Below the pieces are notes generated by a model. It was not told the DNA's origin. It made no database searches and saw nothing but the letters and a program-made list of their open reading frames with translations. The position numbers were made by a program, and so were the translations under genes. From Actinomycetes bacterium (GTDB lineage Bacteria; Actinomycetota; Thermoleophilia; BMS3ABIN01), in NCBI GenBank assembly GCA_021790115.1, contig JAJYIM010000010.1:1-51195 (forward strand): a stretch of 51,195 nucleotides of DNA, read 5' to 3'. This document shows positions 33,203-40,191 of this stretch, in pieces; within the stretch, counting starts at the first letter, position 1, and every line of letters starts with the position of its first letter.

Positions 33203-34503
33203 TCATTCATCAAGCTCATCAAGCCTTTGCGGAAATCAGGATAGGAAACTGACACGCAGTCAAAACCTTGCACCTCCACTCCCTCACGCGATGCGGCGCC
33301 GGCCACTGCTCCCAGCATCGCCAGACGGTGATCGCCCAGGCTCTTGAACTTGCCGCCACGCGGTCGCTTGCCACCGCCACGGACGACAAACCCATCCGGA
33401 CGCGCCTTGATATTAATGCCAATCCCGGCAAGGTTGTCAACTACTCCCCGGATGCGGTCAGCTTCCTTCAGCCGCAGCTCGGACGCCCCGCTAACGACAG
33501 TCTCCCCCTCGGCAAAAGCGCCGGCGAGGGCCACCAGCGGCAGCTCATCTATGGCGCGGCCTGAGATTTCGCCGCTTATCCTGACCCCTTTCAACTGCGC
33601 CGCCTCCACATGAAGGTCGTTTGCCGGCTCTGCTTGCGTCCCCGGCGCAGGTTTTCTGACGATTCTTGCGCCCATTTCGTCCAAAATATCAAGCAACCCC
33701 GTCCGGGTTGGATTGACGCCTACCGCCGGGAGCGCGATCCTGGATCCGGGAATAATGCTGGCGGCAACAAGAAAAAAGGCTGCTGCTGAAAAATCTGCGG
33801 GAACCACAACCCGGTCCAGTCGAAGCTTGGCAGCCGGGTAAATCCGGGTGAGCAGCCCCTCTTTCTCCACCCTCGCTCCGGCCGCCTTCAGCATGATCTC
33901 AGTGTGGTCGCGGCAGGCGACCGGTTCTCTGACCACGGTGGGGCCATCCCCGTAAAGGCCGGCCAGCAGCAGCGCCGACTTGACCTGGGCGCTGGCCACC
34001 GGCATCTGGTAATCGAGCGCCCGCACCTTGCCACCACAAATCTTCAGCGGCGCAAAATTATCATCGCGGGCTTCAATGCTGACGCCCATCGACCGAAGCG
34101 GCGTCACGATCCGGTCCATCGGCCGCCGCCTGAGGCTGGCGTCGCCATCGAGCGTGAAACAGCCGCGCTGGCCCGCAAACACGCCGGCAAGCAGCCGCAT
34201 GGTTGTGCCCGAATTGGCGGCGTCAATTGCAGCCGCAGGCGCGCTCAGGCCCCGCAGGCCGGCTCCGTGTATAACCAGGCTGCCCCGTCCCGGGCGCTCC
34301 ACCCTGACGCCGCAGGCCTGGATTGCAGCCAGCGTGGCTGCGGTGTCATCAGAGCCAAGAAAGTTGCCTATCTCTTCGGGAGAGTCACAGATGGCGCCAA
34401 TGATCGCCGCCCGGTGCGAGATTGACTTGTCGGGCGGCAAAGCAAGCGTTCCGCGCAGGCCGCCGGCGGGTGAGAACAAGGCGCTGCCAGTTTTGCCCGG
34501 CAC
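33166..34503 (-). CDS. aroA: 3-Phosphoshikimate 1-carboxyvinyltransferase (EPSP synthase)
   Basis: AroA joins phosphoenolpyruvate to shikimate 3-phosphate. The 445-residue protein shows LPPDKSISHRAAIIGAI, NSGTTMRLLAGVFAGQ, GDASLRRRPMDRI and SELRLKEADRI. The GTG start at 34503 directly follows the tyrA stop (TAAGTG), so translation is coupled. The C-terminal tail (DPDGGLRTLDAG) is encoded by the GGATNNN heptamer array and is not part of the enzyme family, which normally ends soon after the FRKGLMSLMN segment. Confidence 0.96.
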   Translation of the reverse strand: MPGKTGSALFSPAGGLRGTLALPPDKSISHRAAIIGAICDSPEEIGNFLGSDDTAATLAAIQACGVRVERPGRGSLVIHGAGLRGLSAPAAAIDAANSGTTMRLLAGVFAGQRGCFTLDGDASLRRRPMDRIVTPLRSMGVSIEARDDNFAPLKICGGKVRALDYQMPVASAQVKSALLLAGLYGDGPTVVREPVACRDHTEIMLKAAGARVEKEGLLTRIYPAAKLRLDRVVVPADFSAAAFFLVAASIIPGSRIALPAVGVNPTRTGLLDILDEMGARIVRKPAPGTQAEPANDLHVEAAQLKGVRISGEISGRAIDELPLVALAGAFAEGETVVSGASELRLKEADRIRGVVDNLAGIGINIKARPDGFVVRGGGKRPRGGKFKSLGDHRLAMLGAVAGAASREGVEVQGFDCVSVSYPDFRKGLMSLMNDPDGGLRTLDAG

Positions 34504-35631
34504 TTAGCCGGCCTCGGCGCTGGAAAATGGTATCGAGACGGCATCGTAGCCCAGCCCCTTCAGGATCCCGACAGCGCGCTGGCCGGTATCGCCGCCGGAA
34601 ACGACCAGCGACAAAACGCCGCCCTGCTCCACACTGATGCGGTGGAAAGCAAGGTCATCGATATTGATGCCGGCGTTTCCCAGAGCAACAGTGACGCTGC
34701 TTAAAACTCCCGGGCGGTCCGGCACCGGCACTTTGACAACATACAGATCCGAGGGCTCCAGGTGCTCTGCTTCCAGCATCCGGTCGCGGTTGGCGGCTGC
34801 GGTGGCGATTGCCTCAGCCACAAAGCTCTCGTCGCCCTGCTCCAGCGCATCAGCAAAACAGCCAATGCCGCGCGCATGCTCGCGGAGAACCTCTGCCAGC
34901 CACCGGCGGTTCTCAATGAAGATATCTGTCCAGACGCCTGAATTGCTTCCCGCCACCCGCGTTAAGTCGCGGAAGCTGGGTCCGGCCGAGAGTAGCGCTT
35001 CGCGGCCGTCCAGGTTAACGCTGCCGGCCTGGTTCATGGCCGCGTTTGCGAGCACGTGGGGAAGATGGCTGACAAGCGCCATGATGCGGTCATGGGCGTC
35101 CGGGTCAATCGCCGTGGGGCGGGCGCCAATACCGGTAATGAACCCGTGCAGCCGCTCGTAATTGGAAGGATCAACTCCCCTTCCGGAAGTGAGAAAGTAA
35201 GTCGCCTTGTCAAAAAGATCCTCGCGGGCGTTGGCAACGCCCGCCGTTTCAGAACCGCAGACCGGGTGGCCGCCGATAAAGCGCCGCTCTTCTTCCGAAG
35301 CCAGGGCTGCCATCAAACTGGACTTGGTGCTGCCCATGTCGGTAATGATGCAGCCCGGGCCCGAGGCGGCCAGCGCCTGGCGGGCAATCGCCAGAACGGT
35401 CCGCACCGGCGTGGCCACAAAACATAAATCGGCCGCGCCGGCGGCCTCTTCCACGCTGGAAGCCTGATCGGTGATAGCGCCCAGTTCCATCGCCTGGCGC
35501 AGCGTGCGCCCATTGCGGCTAAAGCCGTAAACCCGCTTGACGCCGAGCCTCTCGCGGGCAGCCAGGCCCATGGAGCCTCCCATCAGGCCGACGCCCAGGA
35601 TAGCAATGGAGATATCGGAGAAATCCGGCAT
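34504..35631 (-). CDS. tyrA: Prephenate dehydrogenase with ACT domain
   Basis: TyrA oxidatively decarboxylates prephenate to 4-hydroxyphenylpyruvate for tyrosine. The 375-residue protein has the NAD-binding GVGLMGGSMGLAAR, then DMGSTKSSL, GGHPVCGSETAGV and HLPHVLANA. A C-terminal ACT domain (KVPVPDRPGVLSSVTVALG, about 300-370) suggests feedback control by an amino acid, probably tyrosine. Start at ATG 35631, 20 bases past the aroF stop; a longer frame to 35712 would overlap aroF. Confidence 0.93.
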   Translation of the reverse strand: MPDFSDISIAILGVGLMGGSMGLAARERLGVKRVYGFSRNGRTLRQAMELGAITDQASSVEEAAGAADLCFVATPVRTVLAIARQALAASGPGCIITDMGSTKSSLMAALASEEERRFIGGHPVCGSETAGVANAREDLFDKATYFLTSGRGVDPSNYERLHGFITGIGARPTAIDPDAHDRIMALVSHLPHVLANAAMNQAGSVNLDGREALLSAGPSFRDLTRVAGSNSGVWTDIFIENRRWLAEVLREHARGIGCFADALEQGDESFVAEAIATAAANRDRMLEAEHLEPSDLYVVKVPVPDRPGVLSSVTVALGNAGINIDDLAFHRISVEQGGVLSLVVSGGDTGQRAVGILKGLGYDAVSIPFSSAEAG

Positions 35632-35650
35632 AAAACAGCAAAGGCCTTGG

Positions 35651-36667
35651 TTAAGATAACCGGCGTCCGCCCATTTCCACGTAGCGGCGGATCTCGGTGG
35701 CGAAAGCGGCAAACTCGCTTACAGGCAATGATTGGGAGCCATCGCAAAGCGCCTCTTCCGGGTCAGGGTGCGTCTCGACCAGGAGGCCGTCGGCGCCGAC
35801 GGCGACCGACGCCAGTGACAGCGGCAGCACCAGGTCGCGCTTGCCGGTGGCGTGGCTGGGATCGACCACGACCGGCAGGTGGCTGTGTTTTTTAATCACA
35901 GGAATTGCCGACAAGTCAAGCGTAAAACGGGTCGCGGTCTCAAAGGTCCTGATACCGCGCTCGCAGAGGATAACATCAGAGTTGCCCTCCTTGAGAATGT
36001 ATTCAGCCGCCATCAGCAGCTCCTCGATGGTGGCGCTCATGCCCCGCTTGAGCAACACCGGCCGTTCCACCTTGCCCACCTCGGAAAGGAGCTGGAAGTT
36101 TTGCATATTGCGGGTTCCGATCTGAATCACGTTAGCATATCTGAGAACAATCTCAACATCGCGCGGATCCATCAGCTCGGTGACGATCGGCAGCCCTGTC
36201 TCCTCCCGCGCGGCCGCCATGATCTTCAGCCCATCTTCCCCAAGTCCCTGGAAACTATATGGCGAAGTACGCGGCTTGTAAGCCCCTCCCCTGAGCATGG
36301 AAGCGCCGGCATCGCGCGCCAGGCGGGCTGCTTTCATATATTGCTCTTCACTTTCAACCGAGCAGGGGCCGGCAATCAGGGCAAAGGCCCCGCCTCCCAG
36401 GGAACAGCTTCCCACATGGATGACCGTGTCGTCGGGATGAGTCTGGCGGCTGGCAAGTTTGTAAGGCTTCAGGATCGGCATGACCCGGTCCACACCCGGC
36501 ATGGCGTCGAATGGAAGCGTGGAGATCTGTTCCCGGTCGCCAATAGCGCCAATGATGGTGACAAACTCGCCGCGGGAGACATGACCGCGGGCGCCGACGC
36601 CGGCGAGCCGGTCCACCACATGCTGAATCTGCTCCTCGGTCGCGTCCGGTTTCATAATAATCATCAT
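35651..36667 (-). CDS. aroF: 3-Deoxy-7-phosphoheptulonate synthase (class I-beta, regulatory N-domain)
   Basis: Condenses phosphoenolpyruvate and erythrose 4-phosphate, the first step of aromatic amino acid synthesis. The 338-residue product has a ferredoxin-like N-domain (MIIMKPDATEEQIQHVVDRL) and a TIM barrel with IAGPCSVESEEQ, RGGAYKPRTSPYSFQG, LLKRGMSAT and DPSHATGKRDLV. Two ATGs at 36667 and 36664 follow GGAGG by 8 bases, so the longer frame to 36742 is rejected. A structured leader lies upstream (36782-36895). The set aroF-tyrA-aroA-hisC-aroH serves tyrosine and phenylalanine. Confidence 0.94.
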   Translation of the reverse strand: MMIIMKPDATEEQIQHVVDRLAGVGARGHVSRGEFVTIIGAIGDREQISTLPFDAMPGVDRVMPILKPYKLASRQTHPDDTVIHVGSCSLGGGAFALIAGPCSVESEEQYMKAARLARDAGASMLRGGAYKPRTSPYSFQGLGEDGLKIMAAAREETGLPIVTELMDPRDVEIVLRYANVIQIGTRNMQNFQLLSEVGKVERPVLLKRGMSATIEELLMAAEYILKEGNSDVILCERGIRTFETATRFTLDLSAIPVIKKHSHLPVVVDPSHATGKRDLVLPLSLASVAVGADGLLVETHPDPEEALCDGSQSLPVSEFAAFATEIRRYVEMGGRRLS

Positions 36668-36781
36668 TGCTGCAAACCTCCGCCAACAAACAAGGGAAAA
36701 GACAAGTCCTATAGGGCGCCATAATTCACCAGCGAGGTTCACATTCTAGCATTGTTTATGGAGGGGAAGAAAAAAAGAAGA

Positions 36782-36895
36782 AACCCCAAGAAAGCTTCAG
36801 GCACCAGTTTTCCGGTTTTTTTCTGCAGTTTCCTGCATCTGCAGGATTACTCAACCCTGCCGCCGGAATCACTCGCCTTCCAATTTCTTGGGGTT
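36782..36895 (-). promoter_or_regulatory. Structured leader RNA upstream of aroF (possible attenuator)
   Basis: AACCCCAAGAAA (36884-36895, minus strand) pairs perfectly over 12 bp with TTTCTTGGGGTT (36782-36793). The loop holds a stable hairpin (TCCTGCA/TGCAGGA at 36831-36846). The downstream arm runs into a pyrimidine tract (TTTCTTCTTTTTTTCTTCC). Upstream, GGGGTAATAATAAATAACCCC offers an alternative pairing of the same AACCCC. Two exclusive folds before a T-rich tract is how attenuators are built. No T-box or known riboswitch motif was found, and no leader peptide. Confidence 0.45.
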
Positions 36896-36930
36896 ATTTA
36901 TTATTACCCCATTGGCTAAAAACTAAACCA

Positions 36931-36971
36931 CCCGGCAAACAGCTCCCCAGCTGCCGCTGCCGGGTGGCTTA
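36931..36971 (-). terminator. Terminator-like stem downstream of the Gly-rich secreted protein
   Basis: On the minus strand CCACCCGGCA and TGCCGGGTGG pair over 10 bp and are followed by TTTAGTTTTTAG. It lies between the miniature element (37007-37072) and the aroF leader. The gap 36668-37085 (418 bases) holds this stem, the leader structure and the element, and no gene I can support. Confidence 0.6.
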
Positions 36972-37006
36972 GAGCCTTTTGGGACAGGCTCTCTTGCAAA
37001 CAACCA

Positions 37007-37072
37007 AGAATCTATCTCAAAAAGCCTATCCTGCTGCGTCCTCGCTGCGAACAGCCTTTTGAGATAGATTCT
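37007..37072. mobile_element. Miniature inverted-repeat element, short copy
   Basis: A 66-bp element with perfect ends AGAATCTATCTCAAAA and the inverse. Its right part (reverse complement AGGCTGTTCGCAGCGAGG) matches the left interior of the longer copy at 39605-39785 almost base for base, so both belong to one family. No transposase gene for it is present in the window. Confidence 0.75.
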
Positions 37073-37085
37073 AACAACGCTCAAT

Positions 37086-37646
37086 TTATCTGCGCCCTCC
37101 GGCCATGCCGCCGGAAGCCGTTGAAGCAGTACCCATGTGGCCGGACGCAGTGCCGGACATAGATGCGCCACCAGAGCCCTGGCCCTCACTGCCGCCGGAG
37201 CCTGCAGGCGGCATCTGGGCAGGCGGGCCGGCCGGCACTGTAACAGGGGGCATATTGCCGCCTGGGTTCATATTTCCATTACCAGGGTTGCCGTTGCCTG
37301 ATTGCTGGTGAGCCGCGCCCCGGACCGCCAGGCCATGATTCGTGATAACCTTGCCATTTGGGAGGGTCATGGTGCCGGTGTCATTCATGTTCCTGGCGAC
37401 TTGAGAGACGCCATTGCCATACTGATGCCCGGCGGCGCCGTACTGAGACGCGCCAGCTCCTTGCCCATGAGCGCCTGGAGTGGCGACCGTGCCGGAGCCT
37501 GAACCTGTTATGGCTGCCATGCCGTCAGCGAGAGCCGCGGGCAGCTTGCCAACCGGCAGCTTCCCTGTGACCGCAAACGCAGAACCGCCGGCGGTCAGCA
37601 AAAGCGCCCCAGCCACTGCCAACACTTTTAACTTGAAAAGACCCAT
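37086..37646 (-). CDS. Gly/Met/Asn-rich secreted protein of unknown function
   Basis: A 186-residue protein with a clear signal segment (KVLAVAGALLLTAGGSAFAVTG). After it the sequence is low in complexity: Gly, Ala, Asn and Met dominate, with GNGNPGNGNMNPGG, then a Pro-rich stretch and a Gly/Ser tail. I recognise no domain. AAGGAAGG lies 6 bases before ATG 37646. It is divergent from the ECF sigma gene and shares the upstream region with it (two AAAAAGTTA repeats), so it may be a target of that sigma factor. Confidence 0.75.
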   Translation of the reverse strand: MGLFKLKVLAVAGALLLTAGGSAFAVTGKLPVGKLPAALADGMAAITGSGSGTVATPGAHGQGAGASQYGAAGHQYGNGVSQVARNMNDTGTMTLPNGKVITNHGLAVRGAAHQQSGNGNPGNGNMNPGGNMPPVTVPAGPPAQMPPAGSGGSEGQGSGGASMSGTASGHMGTASTASGGMAGGRR

Positions 37647-37680
37647 GCGAAACCTTCCTTCCGTTGTTTATCCTATTCCT

Positions 37681-37713
37681 AAAAAGTTAGCGGCAAAGCT
37701 CCGAAAAAGTTAC
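37681..37713. promoter_or_regulatory. Direct repeat AAAAAGTTA in the divergent sigma/secreted-protein promoter region
   Basis: AAAAAGTTAG (37681-37690) and AAAAAGTTAC (37704-37713) are 23 bp apart, centre to centre. On the minus strand they read TAACTTTTT and face the secreted-protein gene 35-70 bp away. They may be binding sites of a regulator or recognition elements of the ECF sigma factor encoded next door. Confidence 0.35.
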
Positions 37714-37831
37714 GCTGTAATCAGACGGCGCAAATTGGAATGTTGTTTGGACATGTTCTCGCCGAAACTTATTGAGAAGCATGCCGTATCCAAATAAGCC
37801 TTTCCCCGCTAGAAAAATAGGAGACTAATCA

Positions 37832-38386
37832 TTGTCAGAGAAGCGCGAGCTCTCAAAACTGATAAAACAGGTGCAAAAAGGAGACCTGGATGCCTTCGGC
37901 AAGCTTTATGACCGTTTTTATGACCCGGTCTACGCCTACGTGCTGCGCCAGGTTGGCTCACCTGCCGATGCCGAGGACATCACGGCCGGCGTGTTCCTGG
38001 AAGCCCTGGAGAAAATCGGCGGCTTTAGCTGGCGCGGCGCCGGCTTTGGGGCCTGGCTGTTTAGCATCGCCCGCCACGACGTTCTCGATCATTTCCGCCG
38101 GCAGGGAAAAAACCGGGAAGCAGCAATAACCAACAATCACATGGACATCCCCTCGCAAGAGTATGTGGAAGCGACCGCTGAGGCAGCCTGGGACAGGCAG
38201 GCTTTGAGAAATGCTATCTGGAAGCTGTCGGACGACCAGCAGCACGTGCTGCTGCTGAAACTGATGGTGAATTTCAGCAACCGCCAAATTGCGGCAGTGT
38301 TGTCAAAAGGCGAGGGAGCAGTCAAGGCCTTGCAGCACCGGGCCTTGACAAACTTAAGAAAGATCATGGAAGGAAACGACGATTAA
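37832..38386 (+). CDS. ECF-type RNA polymerase sigma factor
   Basis: A 184-residue extracytoplasmic-function sigma factor. Region sigma2 is ELSKLIKQVQKGDLDAFGKL with the DAEDITAGVFLEAL and FGAWLFSIARHDVLDHFRR helices. Region sigma4 is the HTH QHVLLLKLMVNFSNRQIAAV, then GEGAVKALQHRALTNLRK. A TTG start at 37832 follows GGAG by 10 bases. The next gene encodes a membrane protein with DUF5667-like features and overlaps or nearly overlaps its stop. That pair, sigma plus single-pass protein, is common in actinobacteria and Chloroflexi-like bacteria. Confidence 0.92.
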   Translation: MSEKRELSKLIKQVQKGDLDAFGKLYDRFYDPVYAYVLRQVGSPADAEDITAGVFLEALEKIGGFSWRGAGFGAWLFSIARHDVLDHFRRQGKNREAAITNNHMDIPSQEYVEATAEAAWDRQALRNAIWKLSDDQQHVLLLKLMVNFSNRQIAAVLSKGEGAVKALQHRALTNLRKIMEGNDD

Positions 38387-38423
38387 TACGGGTCCGGAGA
38401 AAAAGACGGCCGGGCCGGCCGAT

Positions 38424-39470
38424 ATGCTCGACGCCAGCCTGGCAGATTTAATCAGTGGCCCCGGCGGCATCGGCGCAGGCAGCCGCCGGCAAGCCCCTGC
38501 CCAGATCCAGCCGCTGCTTGCCCTGGCTGCCGCTTGCCGGGACGCCCTGGAAATCGAGCCGAGCCCCGAGCGGCGCGCTGCGGTAAAAACCAGAGTGATG
38601 GCTGCGGCGCCAGCCCGTCTCAGCGCGCCTGTCAAAAAACGGCCGCTGCGGCGCTTCCTTTTGCGGCCCGCCACAGTTGCAGCCGCAATACTGGCGCTGA
38701 CCGGCGCCACGGCGCTGGCGGCAAACTCAGCCGGTCCGGACAACATCCTTTACCCGCTTAAACAAAAACTTGAGGAGGCCCGCAGTATAGTTGCCATGAG
38801 CAAGCCTGGACGCGCCGCGGTCGCCGCCGGCGATGCCGGCAAGCGGCTCGATGAGATAAAAGCAATGGTGGACAAGGGCAAGCCTCAGTATGTGTCGGAG
38901 CTTTTGGCAAATTACGATCAGCAGATAAATGACGCTCAGAATCTGGCCGCGGCCGCCAGACAGGAAGGCGATGACACCACGGCGGTGATGGCCATGATCG
39001 AGGCTACCCGCGCCCGCCACGACGCCTTGATGAATGAAATCTTGGGCAGGGTGCCGGCCGGCGTCCAGGCCGTAATCCGCCACGAGGAAGGCGGCGCGGG
39101 CGCAGGCGGCAATCCGGCCGGCGGCCGGGGCAAGATGAATCCGGGCGGATCCACACGTCCGGCGGGCAGGAGCACCTCTGGCTCCGGCGGCGTCTCTGGC
39201 AGATCCCGTAACGCCCCGGCGGGCGGCCAGACACCAAACAGCGCCGGGCAGAGCGGCCCAAAACAGGGAATGCCGCCGGCGGTGGAACCGGCCCCGCAAC
39301 AGGGTGCGTCAGGCGGAAATAATGGGCAGTCTCAGGCCCCGGCGGCTGGAACGGCGCCCGGTCAGGGCATGCAACAAGGCATGCCGCAGGGTGGTCAAGG
39401 TTCATACAACCATGCCGGCCAGAACCCACCATCACCTGAGGCCGGCAGCATGACTTTTGACAGGCGATAG
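38424..39470 (+). CDS. Membrane protein with DUF5667-like domain, probable partner of the ECF sigma factor
   Basis: A 348-residue protein from the ATG, or 362 if translation starts at ATT 38382, which overlaps the sigma stop and follows AAGGA. A cytoplasmic N-terminal part (about 1-75) precedes a single membrane helix (TVAAAILALTGATALAANSA). The DUF5667-type region follows (LYPLKQKLEEARSIVAMSKP, then helices to about 215). The long tail is rich in Gly, Pro and Gln with no fold I recognise. Its position behind the sigma gene suggests it regulates it or responds to the same signal; that is inference. Confidence 0.8.
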   Translation: MLDASLADLISGPGGIGAGSRRQAPAQIQPLLALAAACRDALEIEPSPERRAAVKTRVMAAAPARLSAPVKKRPLRRFLLRPATVAAAILALTGATALAANSAGPDNILYPLKQKLEEARSIVAMSKPGRAAVAAGDAGKRLDEIKAMVDKGKPQYVSELLANYDQQINDAQNLAAAARQEGDDTTAVMAMIEATRARHDALMNEILGRVPAGVQAVIRHEEGGAGAGGNPAGGRGKMNPGGSTRPAGRSTSGSGGVSGRSRNAPAGGQTPNSAGQSGPKQGMPPAVEPAPQQGASGGNNGQSQAPAAGTAPGQGMQQGMPQGGQGSYNHAGQNPPSPEAGSMTFDRR

Positions 39471-39604
39471 GCTCCTGGCCGGGCTTCATCGCCAACTTCC
39501 GGCAAACCCCGAGTTTCCTGGAGTGGTTTTAAGTTGCCGGTTCAGCGGTATCAAGCAGTAATAGCAGTAAGGACTGGCTTCTGGCAGTCCGCCTCGATAT
39601 AATA

Positions 39605-39785
39605 AGAATCTATCTCAAAAGGCTGTTCGTAGCGAGGCCGAGCGAAAAGGTGATGGGCAAGGACGCGGGAGTAAAAAGCCCGCAGTCGTACCCGCTGCGG
39701 TACGTCGAGGACTTTTTGCTCTGAGGACGCAGCCCATCGCCTTTGCAGTCGGCAGCAGCAGAAGATGCCTTTTGAGATAGATTCT
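39605..39785. mobile_element. Miniature inverted-repeat element, long copy
   Basis: A 181-bp element with ends AGAATCTATCTCAAAAGGC and its inverse (20 bp). The interior contains a further imperfect inverted repeat (GGTGATGGGC and GCCCATCGCC). Its left interior matches the short copy at 37007-37072. It ends 38 bases before the tatA start. There is no coding capacity. Confidence 0.8.
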
Positions 39786-39823
39786 AAGTGGCAGGTTTTA
39801 GCAGCTCCGGAGGGAGAGATGTC

Positions 39824-40033
39824 ATGTTTGACGGAATATTTGCACCCCAGCACCTGATTCTGATTCTCATTATCGCCCTGATTGTCTTTGGCCCCAAGCG
39901 CCTGCCGGAGATTGGCCGCGGCCTGGGCAAGGGCATCCGGGAGTTCAAGGGCTCGATGAACGAGGCCATCTCCGGGGCTGTCGATGAGGCCAAGGAGAAC
40001 AAACCCGAGGCCAAAAGCGAAAAGACCTCTTAG
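39824..40033 (+). CDS. tatA: Sec-independent translocase subunit TatA
   Basis: A 69-residue protein with the TatA layout: short N-terminus (MFDGIFAPQH), one membrane helix (LILILIIALIVFGPKRLPE), the FGPKRLPEIGRGLG hinge, an amphipathic helix (GKGIREFKGSMNEAI) and a charged tail. TatA forms the pore for folded, often cofactor-bearing, proteins. No tatB or tatC is in the window. I use ATG 39824 (GGAGG upstream); an in-frame ATG at 39788 lies against the miniature element. A terminator follows. Confidence 0.93.
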   Translation: MFDGIFAPQHLILILIIALIVFGPKRLPEIGRGLGKGIREFKGSMNEAISGAVDEAKENKPEAKSEKTS

Positions 40034-40069
40034 GTTCTAAGAACCTGAGAGTTCCTTGGTCCAGTTTAT

Positions 40070-40094
40070 AAGCCCCGCGATTAGCGGGGCTTTT
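40070..40094 (+). terminator. Rho-independent terminator of tatA
   Basis: AAGCCCCGC and GCGGGGCTT pair over 9 bp around GATTA and are followed by TT. It lies 36 bases past the tatA stop and just before a heptamer array belonging to the hisC side. Confidence 0.85.
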
Positions 40095-40095
40095 C

Positions 40096-40191
40096 CATTC
40101 CGGGTTCCGAAAAATTATCAAGTCAGCTCATAGGTTTTTGGTTCTATCCAATATCCAAGGTCCAAGATCCAATATCCGGGTTCCGGGTTCT
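40096..40191. repeat. Composite heptamer module downstream of hisC
   Basis: On the minus strand, right after the hisC stop, come GAACCC, GGAACCC, GGATATT, GGATCTT, GGACCTT, GGATATT and GGATAGAACC, then AAAAACC. Next comes ATGAGCTGACTTGATAATTT (the remains of a promoter-like segment), and last CGGAACCCGGAAT (40096-40110). The order GGATNNN array, TTGA segment, GGAAC array equals that around ispH. Here no gene starts behind it. Confidence 0.7.

Noticed and set aside
33132-33206. 25-residue N-terminal extension of Cmk
   Set aside because: It is encoded by heptamer DNA, overlaps aroA and is absent from the family. The P-loop begins right after ATG 33131.
36740-36960. T-box leader of aroF
   Set aside because: The T-box word AGGGTGGNACCGCG is absent. 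ACTGGTGCC is too far from it to count.
36923-37189. 88-codon minus-strand open frame over the miniature element
   Set aside because: It is made of element and terminator stem sequence and overlaps the Gly-rich gene; no coding signal.
39551-39853. 100-codon minus-strand frame across the long miniature element
   Set aside because: It follows the inverted repeats and overlaps tatA on the other strand.
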